From the NCBI GenBank assembly GCA_003216375.1, contig QCIZ01000003.1, positions 1 to 64,000 of the forward strand: a DNA stretch of 64,000 bases. Reading direction: 5' to 3'. The DNA comes from Prochlorococcus sp. AG-402-O21 (GTDB taxonomy: Bacteria; Cyanobacteriota; Cyanobacteriia; PCC-6307; Cyanobiaceae). Below, piece after piece: positions 51,981-62,075 of the stretch (position 1 is the stretch's first letter; every line of letters begins with the position of its first letter). The notes beneath the pieces are model-generated. The model had not been told where the DNA came from. It was given only the letters and a program-made list of their open reading frames with translations, and searched no databases. The position numbers were made by a program, and so were the translations under genes.

Positions 51981-53207
51981 GTGGAAAGAATTAAAGATAG
52001 TAAAAACAATTCAATTCCTACCAGAAGATTTGGGCGAACAGAGATTCAGATGCCAGTCTTATCTCTTGGAGGGATGCGGTTTCAACAAAGCTGGAAGGAT
52101 TTAGATCCTAAAGAGATTAATAATCAACAACAAGACATCTTGCGAAAAACTATTAAGCATGCGTCTCAAAAAGGTATGCATCATATTGAAACTGCTCGTC
52201 ATTACGGAACTTCAGAACGCCAGATAGGCTGGGCCTTCGATCAAATTGATGATCCAAAAAGAATATTGCAAACGAAAATTCCACCAAATAATGATCCTTC
52301 GATTTTTGAGCAAGAACTTGAGTTAAGTATGAGTAGATTAGGTTCCAAGAAAATTGATTTATTAGCTATTCATGGTATCAACCTTCCTGAACACTTAGAT
52401 ATGACTATTCGTCCTAATGGATGCCTAGAGATTGTTCGTCGTTGGCAAAAATATGGTCTTGTTGGTCATGTTGGATTCTCAACTCATGCAAATGTTGACC
52501 TGATAATTAAAACAATTGAAACAGGACTTTTTGATTATGTGAATTTGCATTGGTATTTTATTCGTCAGGAAAACGAAAGAGCTTTACAAGCAGCGAATGC
52601 CAGGGATATGGGGGTTTTTATTATTAGTCCTACTGATAAGGGAGGCCATTTACATACACCGTCATTGACACTTTTAGATTTATGTAGCCCTTTGCATCCA
52701 ATAGAATTTAATGATCTGTTTTGTTTGAGTGATAAAAGAATTCATACATTAAGTGTCGGAGCGTCAAAACCTGAAGATCTGGATATTCATTTAAGTGCAA
52801 TTTCTAAAATGGATAACATGCATGAGTTCATTGATACCATAGATAAGCGACTAATGAATGCCTTAAATGAATCTCTTGGAGAGTCATGGTTGACTACTTG
52901 GAAGATAGGTTTACCGAGTTGGGATCAAACTCCAGGAGAGATTAATATACCTATTTTGCTATGGTTAAATAATTTATTAGAGGCTTGGGATATGGAAAGC
53001 TTTGCGAAAGATCGTTATGGCCTTTTAGGTAGAGGAGGACATTGGTTCCCAGGCTCAAACGCAGATTGCTTGGATTGTGAAGTGAGCGATAATGACTTGA
53101 AAAAAGTTTTGATTAATAGCCCGTGGAGTTCTGAAATACCTTTTATACTTAGAAATTTGAAAGACAGATTAGGAGGAGAAAGAAGAGATAGATTATGGGG
53201 AATTTAG
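51981..53207 (+). CDS. aldo/keto reductase family protein with degenerate Fe-S C-terminus
   Basis: 408 residues from a GTG start. N-terminal TIM barrel: RRFGRTEIQMPVLSLGGMRF, then HIETARHYGTSERQIGWAF with the catalytic tyrosine, and GLVGHVGFSTHANVDLI. The C-terminal part (SNADCLDCEVS) has only two cysteines where related COG1453 proteins have a ferredoxin-like domain, so any cluster there seems lost. Substrate unknown. It follows the ferredoxin gene closely and converges with rsmG (4-base overlap). Confidence 0.85.
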   Translation: MERIKDSKNNSIPTRRFGRTEIQMPVLSLGGMRFQQSWKDLDPKEINNQQQDILRKTIKHASQKGMHHIETARHYGTSERQIGWAFDQIDDPKRILQTKIPPNNDPSIFEQELELSMSRLGSKKIDLLAIHGINLPEHLDMTIRPNGCLEIVRRWQKYGLVGHVGFSTHANVDLIIKTIETGLFDYVNLHWYFIRQENERALQAANARDMGVFIISPTDKGGHLHTPSLTLLDLCSPLHPIEFNDLFCLSDKRIHTLSVGASKPEDLDIHLSAISKMDNMHEFIDTIDKRLMNALNESLGESWLTTWKIGLPSWDQTPGEINIPILLWLNNLLEAWDMESFAKDRYGLLGRGGHWFPGSNADCLDCEVSDNDLKKVLINSPWSSEIPFILRNLKDRLGGERRDRLWGI

Positions 53208-53950
53208 TAACCTAAAGGCTGTTTTTTGGGTTTGCCAATTGATCTTGGATATTGATTGGGACATTTATTAATAGAATTAATCCTAATAATATTTCTAATA
53301 CCGCGATTATTAGGGAGTACGAATTTATGTGTTCGTTCGATCTCTGCATTTAGCTCAGTTAAAGCTTTTTTTAGTATTTGATGCTCCGCTTCACTCCAGC
53401 CTCCCTTAAATATGAGCGCTTGACCTTTCGAATTTAAAAAAGGCACGAGATATTCTGCTACCACATTCGCAGAAGCAACTGCTCTTGCAATGGCATAGTC
53501 AAAATTACTTCGAAGGATTGGATCCCTTCCTGCTGTCTCAGCTCTTTCAGTTACGACTGTTATACGAGAATTTAATCCAATTTCTTTAGAAACTTCTTTC
53601 AGAAAAATCGTTTTTTTACTTGAAGAATCTAAAAGAGTAATATTTGAATTTGGCATTGCTATAGCTATAGCAATACCAGGAAACCCACAGCCAGAACCAA
53701 TATCTATGTATTTTTGAGAAAGTTCAGGGTGTTGAAGTTCTGCATACAGTGGCAACAAGCTGTCACATACTTGTGCAGTCCAGAAATCATCTCCATCAAC
53801 TAAACGAGTAAGGTTGGTCTTCTGATTCCATTCTTTAAGTAACTCTTGCAAATGGATAAATTGAGCTAATTGTTTTTCACTTGGCACCCATTTGAGCTGA
53901 TTCCATATCATGAGATGATTTGCTTTTTTGTTGCTTTTGTCAGTAGACAT
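53204..53950 (-). CDS. rsmG: 16S rRNA m7G527 methyltransferase
   Basis: Methylates G527 in the 530 loop of 16S rRNA. 248 residues. The NLTR segment is at 46-49 and the SAM-binding motif YIDIGSGCGFPGIAIA starts at 81. ARAVASANVVAEY is the family catalytic region. Convergent with the aldo/keto reductase gene. Confidence 0.95.
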   Translation of the reverse strand: MSTDKSNKKANHLMIWNQLKWVPSEKQLAQFIHLQELLKEWNQKTNLTRLVDGDDFWTAQVCDSLLPLYAELQHPELSQKYIDIGSGCGFPGIAIAIAMPNSNITLLDSSSKKTIFLKEVSKEIGLNSRITVVTERAETAGRDPILRSNFDYAIARAVASANVVAEYLVPFLNSKGQALIFKGGWSEAEHQILKKALTELNAEIERTHKFVLPNNRGIRNIIRINSINKCPNQYPRSIGKPKKQPLGY

Positions 53951-54028
53951 TTTTAATTTTTTTTTGAAATAGTCAGTCCTGAGATATTTAGATAAAATCT
54001 ATACATTATTAGATCATATTTTCTTTAG

Positions 54029-54469
54029 TTGACTCCTCCCTCTAATTGTTACGAACTGCTTGGTGTTTCTACCTCTGCCAATAACGCAGAACTTAGAAAA
54101 GCTTTTCGTCAATTAAGTAAGCAACTTCATCCGGATACGACATCTTTGCCAAGTGATGAAGCGACAAGGCAATTTCAAAATGTGTGTGAGGCTTATGATT
54201 TATTAAGTGATCCTGTCTTAAGGGCAAACTACGACTTATTTATAGAAAAAGAGAATAATCTTATCAGTCAGAAAAAAGAACCTTATTTAAAGAATATACA
54301 ACCTGTACAATTTTCTAAATCGATAGGAGTAAGGCGACCATTATCAGGAGGAGAACTATTTTCACTTCTTCTTTTAATTACCTCTATTTTCTTGAGTCTG
54401 GCTTTAGGAGTGTTTATTGCTTTTTTAAGAGGCGGAAACTTGAATTTTACTCCAAGTTGGTTGATGTAA
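54029..54469 (+). CDS. membrane-anchored J-domain protein
   Basis: 146 residues from a TTG start. J domain at about 7-70 with HPD at 34-36. A linker of about 35 residues leads to one transmembrane helix (ELFSLLLLITSIFLSLALGV, about 107-126) and a short tail. It would recruit Hsp70 (DnaK) to a membrane. It lacks the zinc and substrate domains of DnaJ proper. Confidence 0.88.
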   Translation: MTPPSNCYELLGVSTSANNAELRKAFRQLSKQLHPDTTSLPSDEATRQFQNVCEAYDLLSDPVLRANYDLFIEKENNLISQKKEPYLKNIQPVQFSKSIGVRRPLSGGELFSLLLLITSIFLSLALGVFIAFLRGGNLNFTPSWLM

Positions 54470-54527
54470 GTTTAATATCAGAAATAATTATATAGCTAAA
54501 TGCTAAGAATCTTAGTAAGAAAAAATT

Positions 54528-55853
54528 CTAGGATAAAGAATTTAAGCCCTCTTGGATTCCAAAATAGCATTTTTCTAGTTCCTCATCTGTGATACACAGT
54601 GGTGGCATTAGATAAACTACATCTCCTAATGGCCTGATGAAAACACCAACTCTCAATGCACTTGCTTTCATGATTTTCCCAACCGAATTTAAATAACCTT
54701 TTTTACCTTTCACTTTAATATTAAAAGCAGCAATGGTTCCTGTAATTCTTGGGCAATCAATTCTTGGATCTTTAACTATTTTTTGTAGATGAGGAAGGTG
54801 ACGTGACTCAAAATCCAAATATTTTTGGGGAGAGTTTTCTAAAAGATCTAAGCTGGCATTGGCAGCTGCGCAGCCTAAGGGGTTAGCTGTGAAACTATGA
54901 CCGTGCCAGAAAGTTTGCTTAGGATCTTCCCCAAGGAAACCTTCGGAAATCCTTTTGCTGGACATAGTAACTCCCATCGGAAGGAATCCACCGGTTAACC
55001 CCTTTGAGAGTGATATAAGGTCTGGCTTTAATCCTGCTCTTTGAAAAGCGAATAGCTCTCCACATCTTCCAAAGCCAGTTAAGACTTCATCTGTAATCAG
55101 TAAAGAATTAGCCTGGCGAATTCTTTTTTCGACTTCTACTAAAAATTCTGAACGAACCATTCTCATTCCACCAGCTCCCTGCACTAATGGCTCAAGAATT
55201 ACCGCAATGGTTGGTTTCTTTAGGAGGTGATCAAGAGTTTCTAAAACCTCCTTTTCTCGCCTTTCAAAATCTTCATCGCCCCACCATGTCTCGGGCCAAG
55301 GGACTCTGCTAACAGGAAATAGCATTTGATCAAAAGGTTCGCTAAATATATTTCGTTCGCCTACTGCCATTGCTCCAAACGTATCCCCATGATAGGCCCC
55401 TTCGAATGCAATGATTTGAGATCTATTATCACCTTTATTTTTCCACCATTGACGAGCCATTTTTAAAGCTACTTCTACTGCTGTGGAGCCATTGTCTGAA
55501 AAGAATAACTTTTCTAAACCTGTTAATTTACTTAGTCGATCAGCTAATAGCTCAGCTTGAGGATGAGTGAAATCTGCAAAGATAATTTGTTCTAATTGTT
55601 CTGCTTGAGTTGCGATAGCCTTAGCTATATATTCATTTGCATGACCATGAAGAGTGACCCACCAGCTACTTATGCCATCGATTATTGGAGCTCTGTCTTT
55701 AGGAAGTAAAAGGGCACCTTTGGCTTTTTCAACTAATAATTGAGGCTTAGAGGATTTAAGTTGTGTGAATGGTGGCCATATATGAGGATTCTGAATAGTT
55801 TGATTTGAATTTTCTTTCTCATTCATCAAATTTAGTTTTCCCTCTTGTTTCAT
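54528..55853 (-). CDS. bioA: adenosylmethionine-8-amino-7-oxononanoate aminotransferase
   Basis: Third conserved step of biotin synthesis: KAPA to DAPA with SAM as amino donor. 441 residues. PLP lysine K284 (SLSKGLTGG) and cofactor aspartate D255 (ITDEV) are present; SSWWVTLHGH is the usual N-terminal BioA motif. Last gene of the biotin run; the Met at residue 10 could also be the start. Confidence 0.95.
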   Translation of the reverse strand: MKQEGKLNLMNEKENSNQTIQNPHIWPPFTQLKSSKPQLLVEKAKGALLLPKDRAPIIDGISSWWVTLHGHANEYIAKAIATQAEQLEQIIFADFTHPQAELLADRLSKLTGLEKLFFSDNGSTAVEVALKMARQWWKNKGDNRSQIIAFEGAYHGDTFGAMAVGERNIFSEPFDQMLFPVSRVPWPETWWGDEDFERREKEVLETLDHLLKKPTIAVILEPLVQGAGGMRMVRSEFLVEVEKRIRQANSLLITDEVLTGFGRCGELFAFQRAGLKPDLISLSKGLTGGFLPMGVTMSSKRISEGFLGEDPKQTFWHGHSFTANPLGCAAANASLDLLENSPQKYLDFESRHLPHLQKIVKDPRIDCPRITGTIAAFNIKVKGKKGYLNSVGKIMKASALRVGVFIRPLGDVVYLMPPLCITDEELEKCYFGIQEGLNSLS

Positions 55854-55904
55854 TTAACTTGATTGAAGTCAAAAAAATCTTTTGATTAAGAAAAAAATAA
55901 AATT

Positions 55905-56555
55905 TTAATTTTGAATGAATTCTTTAAGCTTTTGATCTAATTGCTGTTTATTCCATTCTTGTAAAAGTACTTTTGCGTTGACTTCGTCAAAGATAGGAAG
56001 ACTTGCAAGAATTTTAGTATCTCCAAATTGCTCTAGAGTCTTCGGATTATCTTTATGTGGAGGGCCATTTAATACTATTCCTAATACATCTAAATTTCGA
56101 TGTTTCAAGGCTTCTAGACTTAATAAGGTGTGATTGAGAGTACCAAGCCCGGTCCTGGCTACAAGAATTATTGGAGCTCCCCAAGCCTTTAATTGGTCTA
56201 TTTGTAGCCAATTTCGATTTAAAGGAACCATTAAACCACCTGCAGTCTCGATGATTATTAATTTATCTAAGTCAAGTAATTTTAAATTGCTTGGTTCAAT
56301 AAAACTAGATTCTTTTTCGGCAGCCCAATGTGGAGAGACAGGAGCCTTGAATTTATATCTTTCAGGAAGATAACGGTTTGGTTCAAGATTTAAGAGATTG
56401 CAAACAGTTTTTGTATCTGTACCTTCCTCTGTTCCACTTTGAATGGGTTTCCAGTAGATACCTTTAAGACCTTGGACGAAAAAACTACTAACTATCGTTT
56501 TACCTACATCTGTATCTGTACCACAAATAATGATTTTTTTTGAGAAACTACTCAT
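55905..56555 (-). CDS. bioD: dethiobiotin synthetase
   Basis: Closes the ureido ring of dethiobiotin from DAPA, CO2 and ATP. 216 residues from ATG 56555, which overlaps the bioC stop (ATGA); the longer frame runs into bioC and is less likely. P-loop GTDTDVGKT at 12-20, KPIQSGTEEGTD and ETAGGLMVPLN are BioD motifs. Before bioA by 51 bases. Confidence 0.94.
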   Translation of the reverse strand: MSSFSKKIIICGTDTDVGKTIVSSFFVQGLKGIYWKPIQSGTEEGTDTKTVCNLLNLEPNRYLPERYKFKAPVSPHWAAEKESSFIEPSNLKLLDLDKLIIIETAGGLMVPLNRNWLQIDQLKAWGAPIILVARTGLGTLNHTLLSLEALKHRNLDVLGIVLNGPPHKDNPKTLEQFGDTKILASLPIFDEVNAKVLLQEWNKQQLDQKLKEFIQN

Positions 56556-57307
56556 CGTTTTATTAATAAAAACAGAATTGACCAACTAAGGCTTACTTGC
56601 TTACACTCGTTGGAAGTTGGCCAAAAAGATAATAAATGTCGCCAATCTGAAACACTTAATTGTTCCTTCTGACTACTTTGTGCTCCGACCTTGATCATTG
56701 GTTTTAATAAAGCAGTCGCTTTCTTTGCTGTTTGTTTGATAATTTCAATTTTATTATATAAAATACTTTGCTTGGGAACGACTCTAATTAGTGAGTCGTA
56801 TGATGGTAAATCAAGAGCCGTGCATGTCAAATTTGCCTTTTCAGCAGCTTCATGCCATTCTGGGAAACTTCCCTTGATTGGGATTGCCAAAGCAATCCAC
56901 CCATCCAAACTAAGAGAATTCAACCATTCCTTAAGTTTCATTTGTGGATTATCAAGCCAATGTAAAACAAAACTTGAAGCTATTAAATTTGGTTTTTTAG
57001 ACCACTGAGGTAAGCCATTATTTAAATCCCAAAGTTGTTTAACACTCTTTTTTGAATGTTGATCAATCATCTTTTTAGAATTATCCAATCTCACTACATA
57101 TTGGTTTGGATGTAGATCTTCTAATGATTTAGCGAGGAGCCCAGTGCCAGAACCCAGGTCAACCCATAGTCCATGTTTTATTGCATGATGAGAACATATT
57201 TTTGCAAGTTTTAAAGCAGTACTTTTTTGAATTGATGCTGATTCGTTATAACTTAATGCAGCTTCGTTAAAGTTTTTATTAACTTGGCTATACCATGTTT
57301 TATGCAT
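56552..57307 (-). CDS. bioC: malonyl-ACP O-methyltransferase BioC
   Basis: Methylates malonyl-ACP to start pimelate synthesis through the fatty-acid cycle. 251 residues from ATG 57307 (MHKTWYSQVNKNFNEAALSY); an upstream TTG is possible. SAM motif WVDLGSGTGLLA at 48-59. Overlaps the esterase gene upstream by 8 bases and bioD downstream by 4. Confidence 0.88.
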   Translation of the reverse strand: MHKTWYSQVNKNFNEAALSYNESASIQKSTALKLAKICSHHAIKHGLWVDLGSGTGLLAKSLEDLHPNQYVVRLDNSKKMIDQHSKKSVKQLWDLNNGLPQWSKKPNLIASSFVLHWLDNPQMKLKEWLNSLSLDGWIALAIPIKGSFPEWHEAAEKANLTCTALDLPSYDSLIRVVPKQSILYNKIEIIKQTAKKATALLKPMIKVGAQSSQKEQLSVSDWRHLLSFWPTSNECKQVSLSWSILFLLIKR

Positions 57308-58016
57308 GTTCAAATTCTAACCAGTGTTCGACTTTTTTGATATTTTTAATTTTTGTGATGAAATGCCCTTCGTCTTGAAGGTTGATTGTTTTGGGTGCGG
57401 CCTCTAGGTGGTTTATTAAATCTTCAGCTAGCTTTTCTTTCGTTTGATTAGCCAAAATATAGTCTTGTTCACTATTAACAATAAGTACTTTGGCAGAATT
57501 GTTTAAGCCAATTGGTAGAGAATCAGAATTTATAAGAAGTTTTAAATCATTTTTTAGTCTCAACCTTCCTGAATCTGACATATGAAGGAGATTTGATTTT
57601 GAAGACTTAACATTTATGCAATTAGGTTTATAAGCTTTTATCTGAAATTTTTTTAACATAGTTGCTTCATTAGGCGAATTAATTGCATGCATCATCCTAT
57701 TGAGGGCCAGTTTTATGGGGCGATTCTCTTTGCCAGTTGGAATAAAGCGACTAAAACTATTGATTAATACAACATGTGTAGCTGAGTATAAAACTTCGTT
57801 ATCTATTAAATGTGAACCAAGGGAGTGACATATAGCAACTCTTTTAAGTTCGGTATGCTTTGAGTTGTGATTCCATTTCGATATATGAGGACTTTTATCT
57901 TTATATCCGCGTTCAGAAGCTTGCCACTCCCAATTACAACTTTTAAATATCGTTTTCCAATTTGTCCATTGATGACTATCACCAGCCCATCCATGCATAG
58001 CAATTATTTCTTTCAT
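57300..58016 (-). CDS. bioK: pimeloyl-ACP methyl ester esterase, BioK-type alpha/beta hydrolase
   Basis: 238 residues. Oxyanion motif HGW at 8-10, nucleophile S65 in CHSLG, an acidic residue in NSEQDYI and the histidine in DEGHFI make an alpha/beta-hydrolase triad. Placed between bioF and bioC with 4- and 8-base overlaps, it should remove the methyl group that ends BioC-type pimelate synthesis, the job of BioH in E. coli. BioK is the enzyme described from picocyanobacteria for this step; BioG is the alternative. Confidence 0.75.
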   Translation of the reverse strand: MKEIIAMHGWAGDSHQWTNWKTIFKSCNWEWQASERGYKDKSPHISKWNHNSKHTELKRVAICHSLGSHLIDNEVLYSATHVVLINSFSRFIPTGKENRPIKLALNRMMHAINSPNEATMLKKFQIKAYKPNCINVKSSKSNLLHMSDSGRLRLKNDLKLLINSDSLPIGLNNSAKVLIVNSEQDYILANQTKEKLAEDLINHLEAAPKTINLQDEGHFITKIKNIKKVEHWLEFEHA

Positions 58017-59155
58017 TTGTTTTTAAGAACTTCGATAAGTCTTTCGAAGGCCTGATCGGGAGTATTTCGCCTTATCACTAACCTGAGTCTTGATTTGCCT
58101 TCAGGGACAGTTGGTGGACGGATCGCAACAGCTAGAAGGCCTTGTGCCTCAAGTTTCTTCTGACAATCTATGGCTAATTCGTCTGAACCTAGAATTATGG
58201 AGATTATTGGACCTTCTCCAACAGGCCGTTGCCACCCGAGTTGAGACAATCTGTCTCTAAAAGCTATTGCTTTCTCTTTCAGTTCGCTACCCCAGCTAGG
58301 GTTGCTTTGAATTAGATTTAACGCTGCTAAAGCACTTGCACAAAGTGGAGGAGCTAAAGCAGTTGTATAGCGAAATGCCCCACAGTTTTGTATTAAATTT
58401 TCTCCTGTTATCTTGTCTGTTGCTAGAAATGCTCCCCCACTTCCAAATGCTTTACCGAAGGTCCCACTGATAATTGATACGGGCTCTTTGAGTCCAAAAG
58501 ATTCTCCTCTTCCTTCTGGACCCATGACGCCAAAAGCATGAGCTTCGTCTATTAATAACTTTGAATCATACTTAATGCATAATTTTGAAATTTCTTTTAT
58601 GGGGGCTGTTGTTCCCTCCATACTAAAAAGGCTTTCAGTAATTACCAAAGGTTTTTTTTGAGGATTTCTTTGTCTAGATTTTTTTAAAAGTCTTTCTAGT
58701 TCAGATAGATTGTTGTGCTTGAATCTAATGAGCTTTGCTCCACTCGCTTTGACTCCAACGAGCAGGGAATGATGTATAAAACGATCGCAAATAACAGGAG
58801 TGTGACGATCAGCAAGTGCTAAAACCGCAGCCAGATTTGCCTGGAAACCACTAGGGTAAAGCAGGACAATCTCACGATCAAGCCATTCTGCGAGATTCGT
58901 TTCAAGTTTTTGATGAATATTTCTACTACCAGTAATAAATCTTGATCCCCCTGAACCAACTCCATCAGTGTCTAAGGTTTGCCTGGCGGCCTCAATTAAT
59001 AATGGGTGTCTTGCAAGATCTAGATAGTCATTACTTGCAAGGTCAGTTAAGGTAATTTGATTTTTATTTTCATCTACACCAATTAATTCTGATGACCTTG
59101 CCCCTGGGATCCATGTCCTGAGTTTACGAATTCTAGAGTTAGGGATTTCAGGCAT
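58013..59155 (-). CDS. bioF: 8-amino-7-oxononanoate synthase
   Basis: Condenses pimeloyl-ACP with alanine to KAPA. 380 residues. PLP lysine K235 (SGTFGKAFGSGG), DEAH-type segment D203-E-A-H206 and GSGGSRFITGS are all present. First gene of bioF-bioK-bioC-bioD-bioA; its stop overlaps the bioK start (ATGA). Confidence 0.95.
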   Translation of the reverse strand: MPEIPNSRIRKLRTWIPGARSSELIGVDENKNQITLTDLASNDYLDLARHPLLIEAARQTLDTDGVGSGGSRFITGSRNIHQKLETNLAEWLDREIVLLYPSGFQANLAAVLALADRHTPVICDRFIHHSLLVGVKASGAKLIRFKHNNLSELERLLKKSRQRNPQKKPLVITESLFSMEGTTAPIKEISKLCIKYDSKLLIDEAHAFGVMGPEGRGESFGLKEPVSIISGTFGKAFGSGGAFLATDKITGENLIQNCGAFRYTTALAPPLCASALAALNLIQSNPSWGSELKEKAIAFRDRLSQLGWQRPVGEGPIISIILGSDELAIDCQKKLEAQGLLAVAIRPPTVPEGKSRLRLVIRRNTPDQAFERLIEVLKNK

Positions 59156-59280
59156 ATTTTTTATCTTCTGTGGTTAAAGATTTGGATGCTGGCTTAACAT
59201 TTTTTCTTTAGTTTCTTGATTTTATTATGTATCCACGTCAAAAATCATGTGGTCATAGAATATTCCTCTAGGATTTAATA

Positions 59281-62058
59281 ATGACTTCATCAGAAAGAGA
59301 TACGTCTGAGAACGAAATCCTCCAAAACAATTTAAATCCAAAGGAAATCTTTCCTTTTGCATTGGATGAGTTTCAACTTAAAGCAATTGATTCACTGAAT
59401 CAAGGGCATTCAGTAGTTGTCACTGCACCTACAGGATCAGGAAAAACATTAATAGGAGAGTATGCAATTTATAGAGCGATTTCTCATGGGAATAAGGTGT
59501 TTTACACAACTCCCTTAAAAGCTTTATCTAATCAAAAGCTAAGAGACTTTAGGGTTCAATTTGGTTCAAGCAATGTTGGCCTTTTAACAGGTGATTTAAG
59601 TCTGAATAGAGAGGCTTCGATCCTTGTGATGACTACTGAAATTTTTAGAAATATGCTTTACGCAGCAGCTGATAGAAATGATGATCCTCTACTTGATATA
59701 GAAACTGTTGTCCTTGATGAATGCCATTATATGAATGATGCTCATAGAGGGACGGTATGGGAGGAATCAATTATTCATTGTCCTAAATCTGTTCAATTCG
59801 TTGGTCTATCGGCAACAGTCGCAAATGCTGGCCAATTAACTGATTGGATTGAGCGAGTTCATGGACCCACAGATTTAATATTTAGTGATTTAAGGCCAGT
59901 TCCCCTGGAATTCAATTTTTGTAGCGCTAAAGGACTTCATCCATTACTCAACGATAAAGGAACTGGATTACATCCAAATTGCAAGATTTGGCGTCCAACA
60001 AAATCACATAAGAAGAGAGGACGCTTATCCAAGCCTACTCAACCTGAATCACCTTCACTGAGCTTTGTGATATCGAAGTTGGCTGAGAAAAATATGTTGC
60101 CCGCTATTTATTTCATATTTAGTCGTCGTGGTTGTGATAAGGCTGTGAAAACAATTGCGAGTACTTGTTTGGTTAATCAAGAAGAAAGAAACTCAATTCA
60201 AGATCGATTTGAAAAATATTCAATTTTAAATTCAGAAGGACTCAGAGATGATCTACACATCAGAGCTTTATTTAATGGAATCGCCTCTCATCATGCAGGA
60301 GTTCTTCCTGCATGGAAGGAATTGATTGAGGAATTATTTCAAGAAGGATTGATCAAGGTTGTTTTTGCAACTGAAACATTAGCTGCAGGAATCAATATGC
60401 CTGCAAGAAGTACAATTATATCTACTTTATCGAAGCGGTCAGACAATGGACATCGTCAATTAATGGGGAGTGAGTTTTTGCAAATGGCTGGTCGAGCAGG
60501 AAGAAGAGGTCTTGATTCTAGAGGCTATGTGGTTACTGTACAAACTCGATTTGAAGGAGTGCGAGAAGCTGGTCAACTCGCACTCAGTCCAGCGGATCCA
60601 CTGATTAGTCAATTCACGCCCAGCTATGGCATGGTTCTGAATTTATTACAGCGTTATGACTTAGATAAATCAAAAGAATTGATAGAAAGAAGCTTTAGTA
60701 GATACTTAGCCAGCTTAGATTTAGTTGAAGAGGAAGACGAACTTTCTAGATTAAAAGAGGAGTTGAAAGAATATAAAAACTTTTCAGAAGATATCCCATG
60801 GTCAGCTTTTGAAAGATATGAAAAAATAAAGAGCCATTTGAAGGAAGAAAGAAGACTATTAAAAATACTCCAAAAACAGTCTGCTGAGACTTTATCTAAT
60901 GAATTGAATTTAGCTTTAGAATTTGCAAATAATGGGACCCTTATAAGCCTAAAAACTTCGCAGCTAAAGGGTAAAGTCATACCTGCTGTAATTATTGAAA
61001 AGATACAAAAAGGAGATAGACCATCTCAATTGCTATGCTTAACAGATGAAAATATTTGGATACTTATATCTTGCAAGGACGTCGTTAGTCTTTATGCTGA
61101 CCTCGCATGCCTAGACGTATCAAATGCTATGACTCCTAAAATTAGTAGATTGGGTGAAATACATCATGGAGATTTGATAAGTAATGAAATAGCTTTACTA
61201 ATCTCAAAGTTGGCTAAGAAAAATAATATGAGAACTGCTCAATATGATCTTGCTAGTGAAGTTTTGTCTCAAGCTCAATTAGTTAAATCTCTAGATGATG
61301 AATTGTTGCTTCAGCCAGCTCATCGATGGGGAGATAAGAAAAAATTAATGAAGTATAGACGTAAAATGAATGAACTTGAGATTGAAGTTTATGAACGTGA
61401 GGAGAGACTTTATGACAGCTCTAATCGTCACTGGGAAACTTTTTTATCACTGATTAAAGTACTAAACTACTTTGGATGCTTGGATGATTTAAGCCCTACT
61501 GAGATTGGTAGAGGTATTGGATCCTTAAGAGGTGAAAATGAATTGTGGTTAGGTTTGGTTTTGATGAGTGGACATCTTGATGAATTGACCCCGGTAGAGT
61601 TAGCGGGAGTAATTCAGTCAATTGTGACGGAAGTTAATCGTCCTGATTTATGGACTGGATTTGTTCCAAGTGCAGTTGCAGACGAAGCCTTTAATGATTT
61701 ATCAAATATAAGAAGGGAATTATTTAGAGTACAAGAACGATTCGGTATAGAAGTCCCAATTCTTTGGAGTTCAGAATTAATGGGTTTAGTAGAAGCCTGG
61801 GCAAGAGGAAGTACTTGGACGGATTTAATTTCAAATACTTCTTTAGATGAGGGAGATGTTGTTAGAATTCTAAGAAGAACAAATGATTTGCTTTCACAGA
61901 TTCCTTATTGCGAGGCTGTGAGTAGGCAACTTAGGAGTAATGCTAAAGCAGCGATAAAATTAATGGATAGATTTCCAGTTTGTGAAGCTGAAGATATTAA
62001 TCAATCAAAAGAAAAAACGCATGAGATTATTAATCCGGCAACTGAAAGAAATAATTGA
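59281..62058 (+). CDS. SKI2/MTR4-like DEAD-box RNA helicase
   Basis: 925 residues. Walker A APTGSGKT at 49-56, Walker B DECH at 146-149, SAT at 177-179, a helicase C domain with QMAGRAGRRGLDSRGY, and a long C-terminal DSHCT-like domain (EAWARGSTWTDLI). It unwinds RNA using ATP, probably for RNA decay or processing. Large Ski2-like helicases are standard in cyanobacteria; the exact role is unknown. It is divergent from bioF. Confidence 0.93.
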   Translation: MTSSERDTSENEILQNNLNPKEIFPFALDEFQLKAIDSLNQGHSVVVTAPTGSGKTLIGEYAIYRAISHGNKVFYTTPLKALSNQKLRDFRVQFGSSNVGLLTGDLSLNREASILVMTTEIFRNMLYAAADRNDDPLLDIETVVLDECHYMNDAHRGTVWEESIIHCPKSVQFVGLSATVANAGQLTDWIERVHGPTDLIFSDLRPVPLEFNFCSAKGLHPLLNDKGTGLHPNCKIWRPTKSHKKRGRLSKPTQPESPSLSFVISKLAEKNMLPAIYFIFSRRGCDKAVKTIASTCLVNQEERNSIQDRFEKYSILNSEGLRDDLHIRALFNGIASHHAGVLPAWKELIEELFQEGLIKVVFATETLAAGINMPARSTIISTLSKRSDNGHRQLMGSEFLQMAGRAGRRGLDSRGYVVTVQTRFEGVREAGQLALSPADPLISQFTPSYGMVLNLLQRYDLDKSKELIERSFSRYLASLDLVEEEDELSRLKEELKEYKNFSEDIPWSAFERYEKIKSHLKEERRLLKILQKQSAETLSNELNLALEFANNGTLISLKTSQLKGKVIPAVIIEKIQKGDRPSQLLCLTDENIWILISCKDVVSLYADLACLDVSNAMTPKISRLGEIHHGDLISNEIALLISKLAKKNNMRTAQYDLASEVLSQAQLVKSLDDELLLQPAHRWGDKKKLMKYRRKMNELEIEVYEREERLYDSSNRHWETFLSLIKVLNYFGCLDDLSPTEIGRGIGSLRGENELWLGLVLMSGHLDELTPVELAGVIQSIVTEVNRPDLWTGFVPSAVADEAFNDLSNIRRELFRVQERFGIEVPILWSSELMGLVEAWARGSTWTDLISNTSLDEGDVVRILRRTNDLLSQIPYCEAVSRQLRSNAKAAIKLMDRFPVCEAEDINQSKEKTHEIINPATERNN

Positions 62059-62075
62059 TATTAAAAATTTATTTT

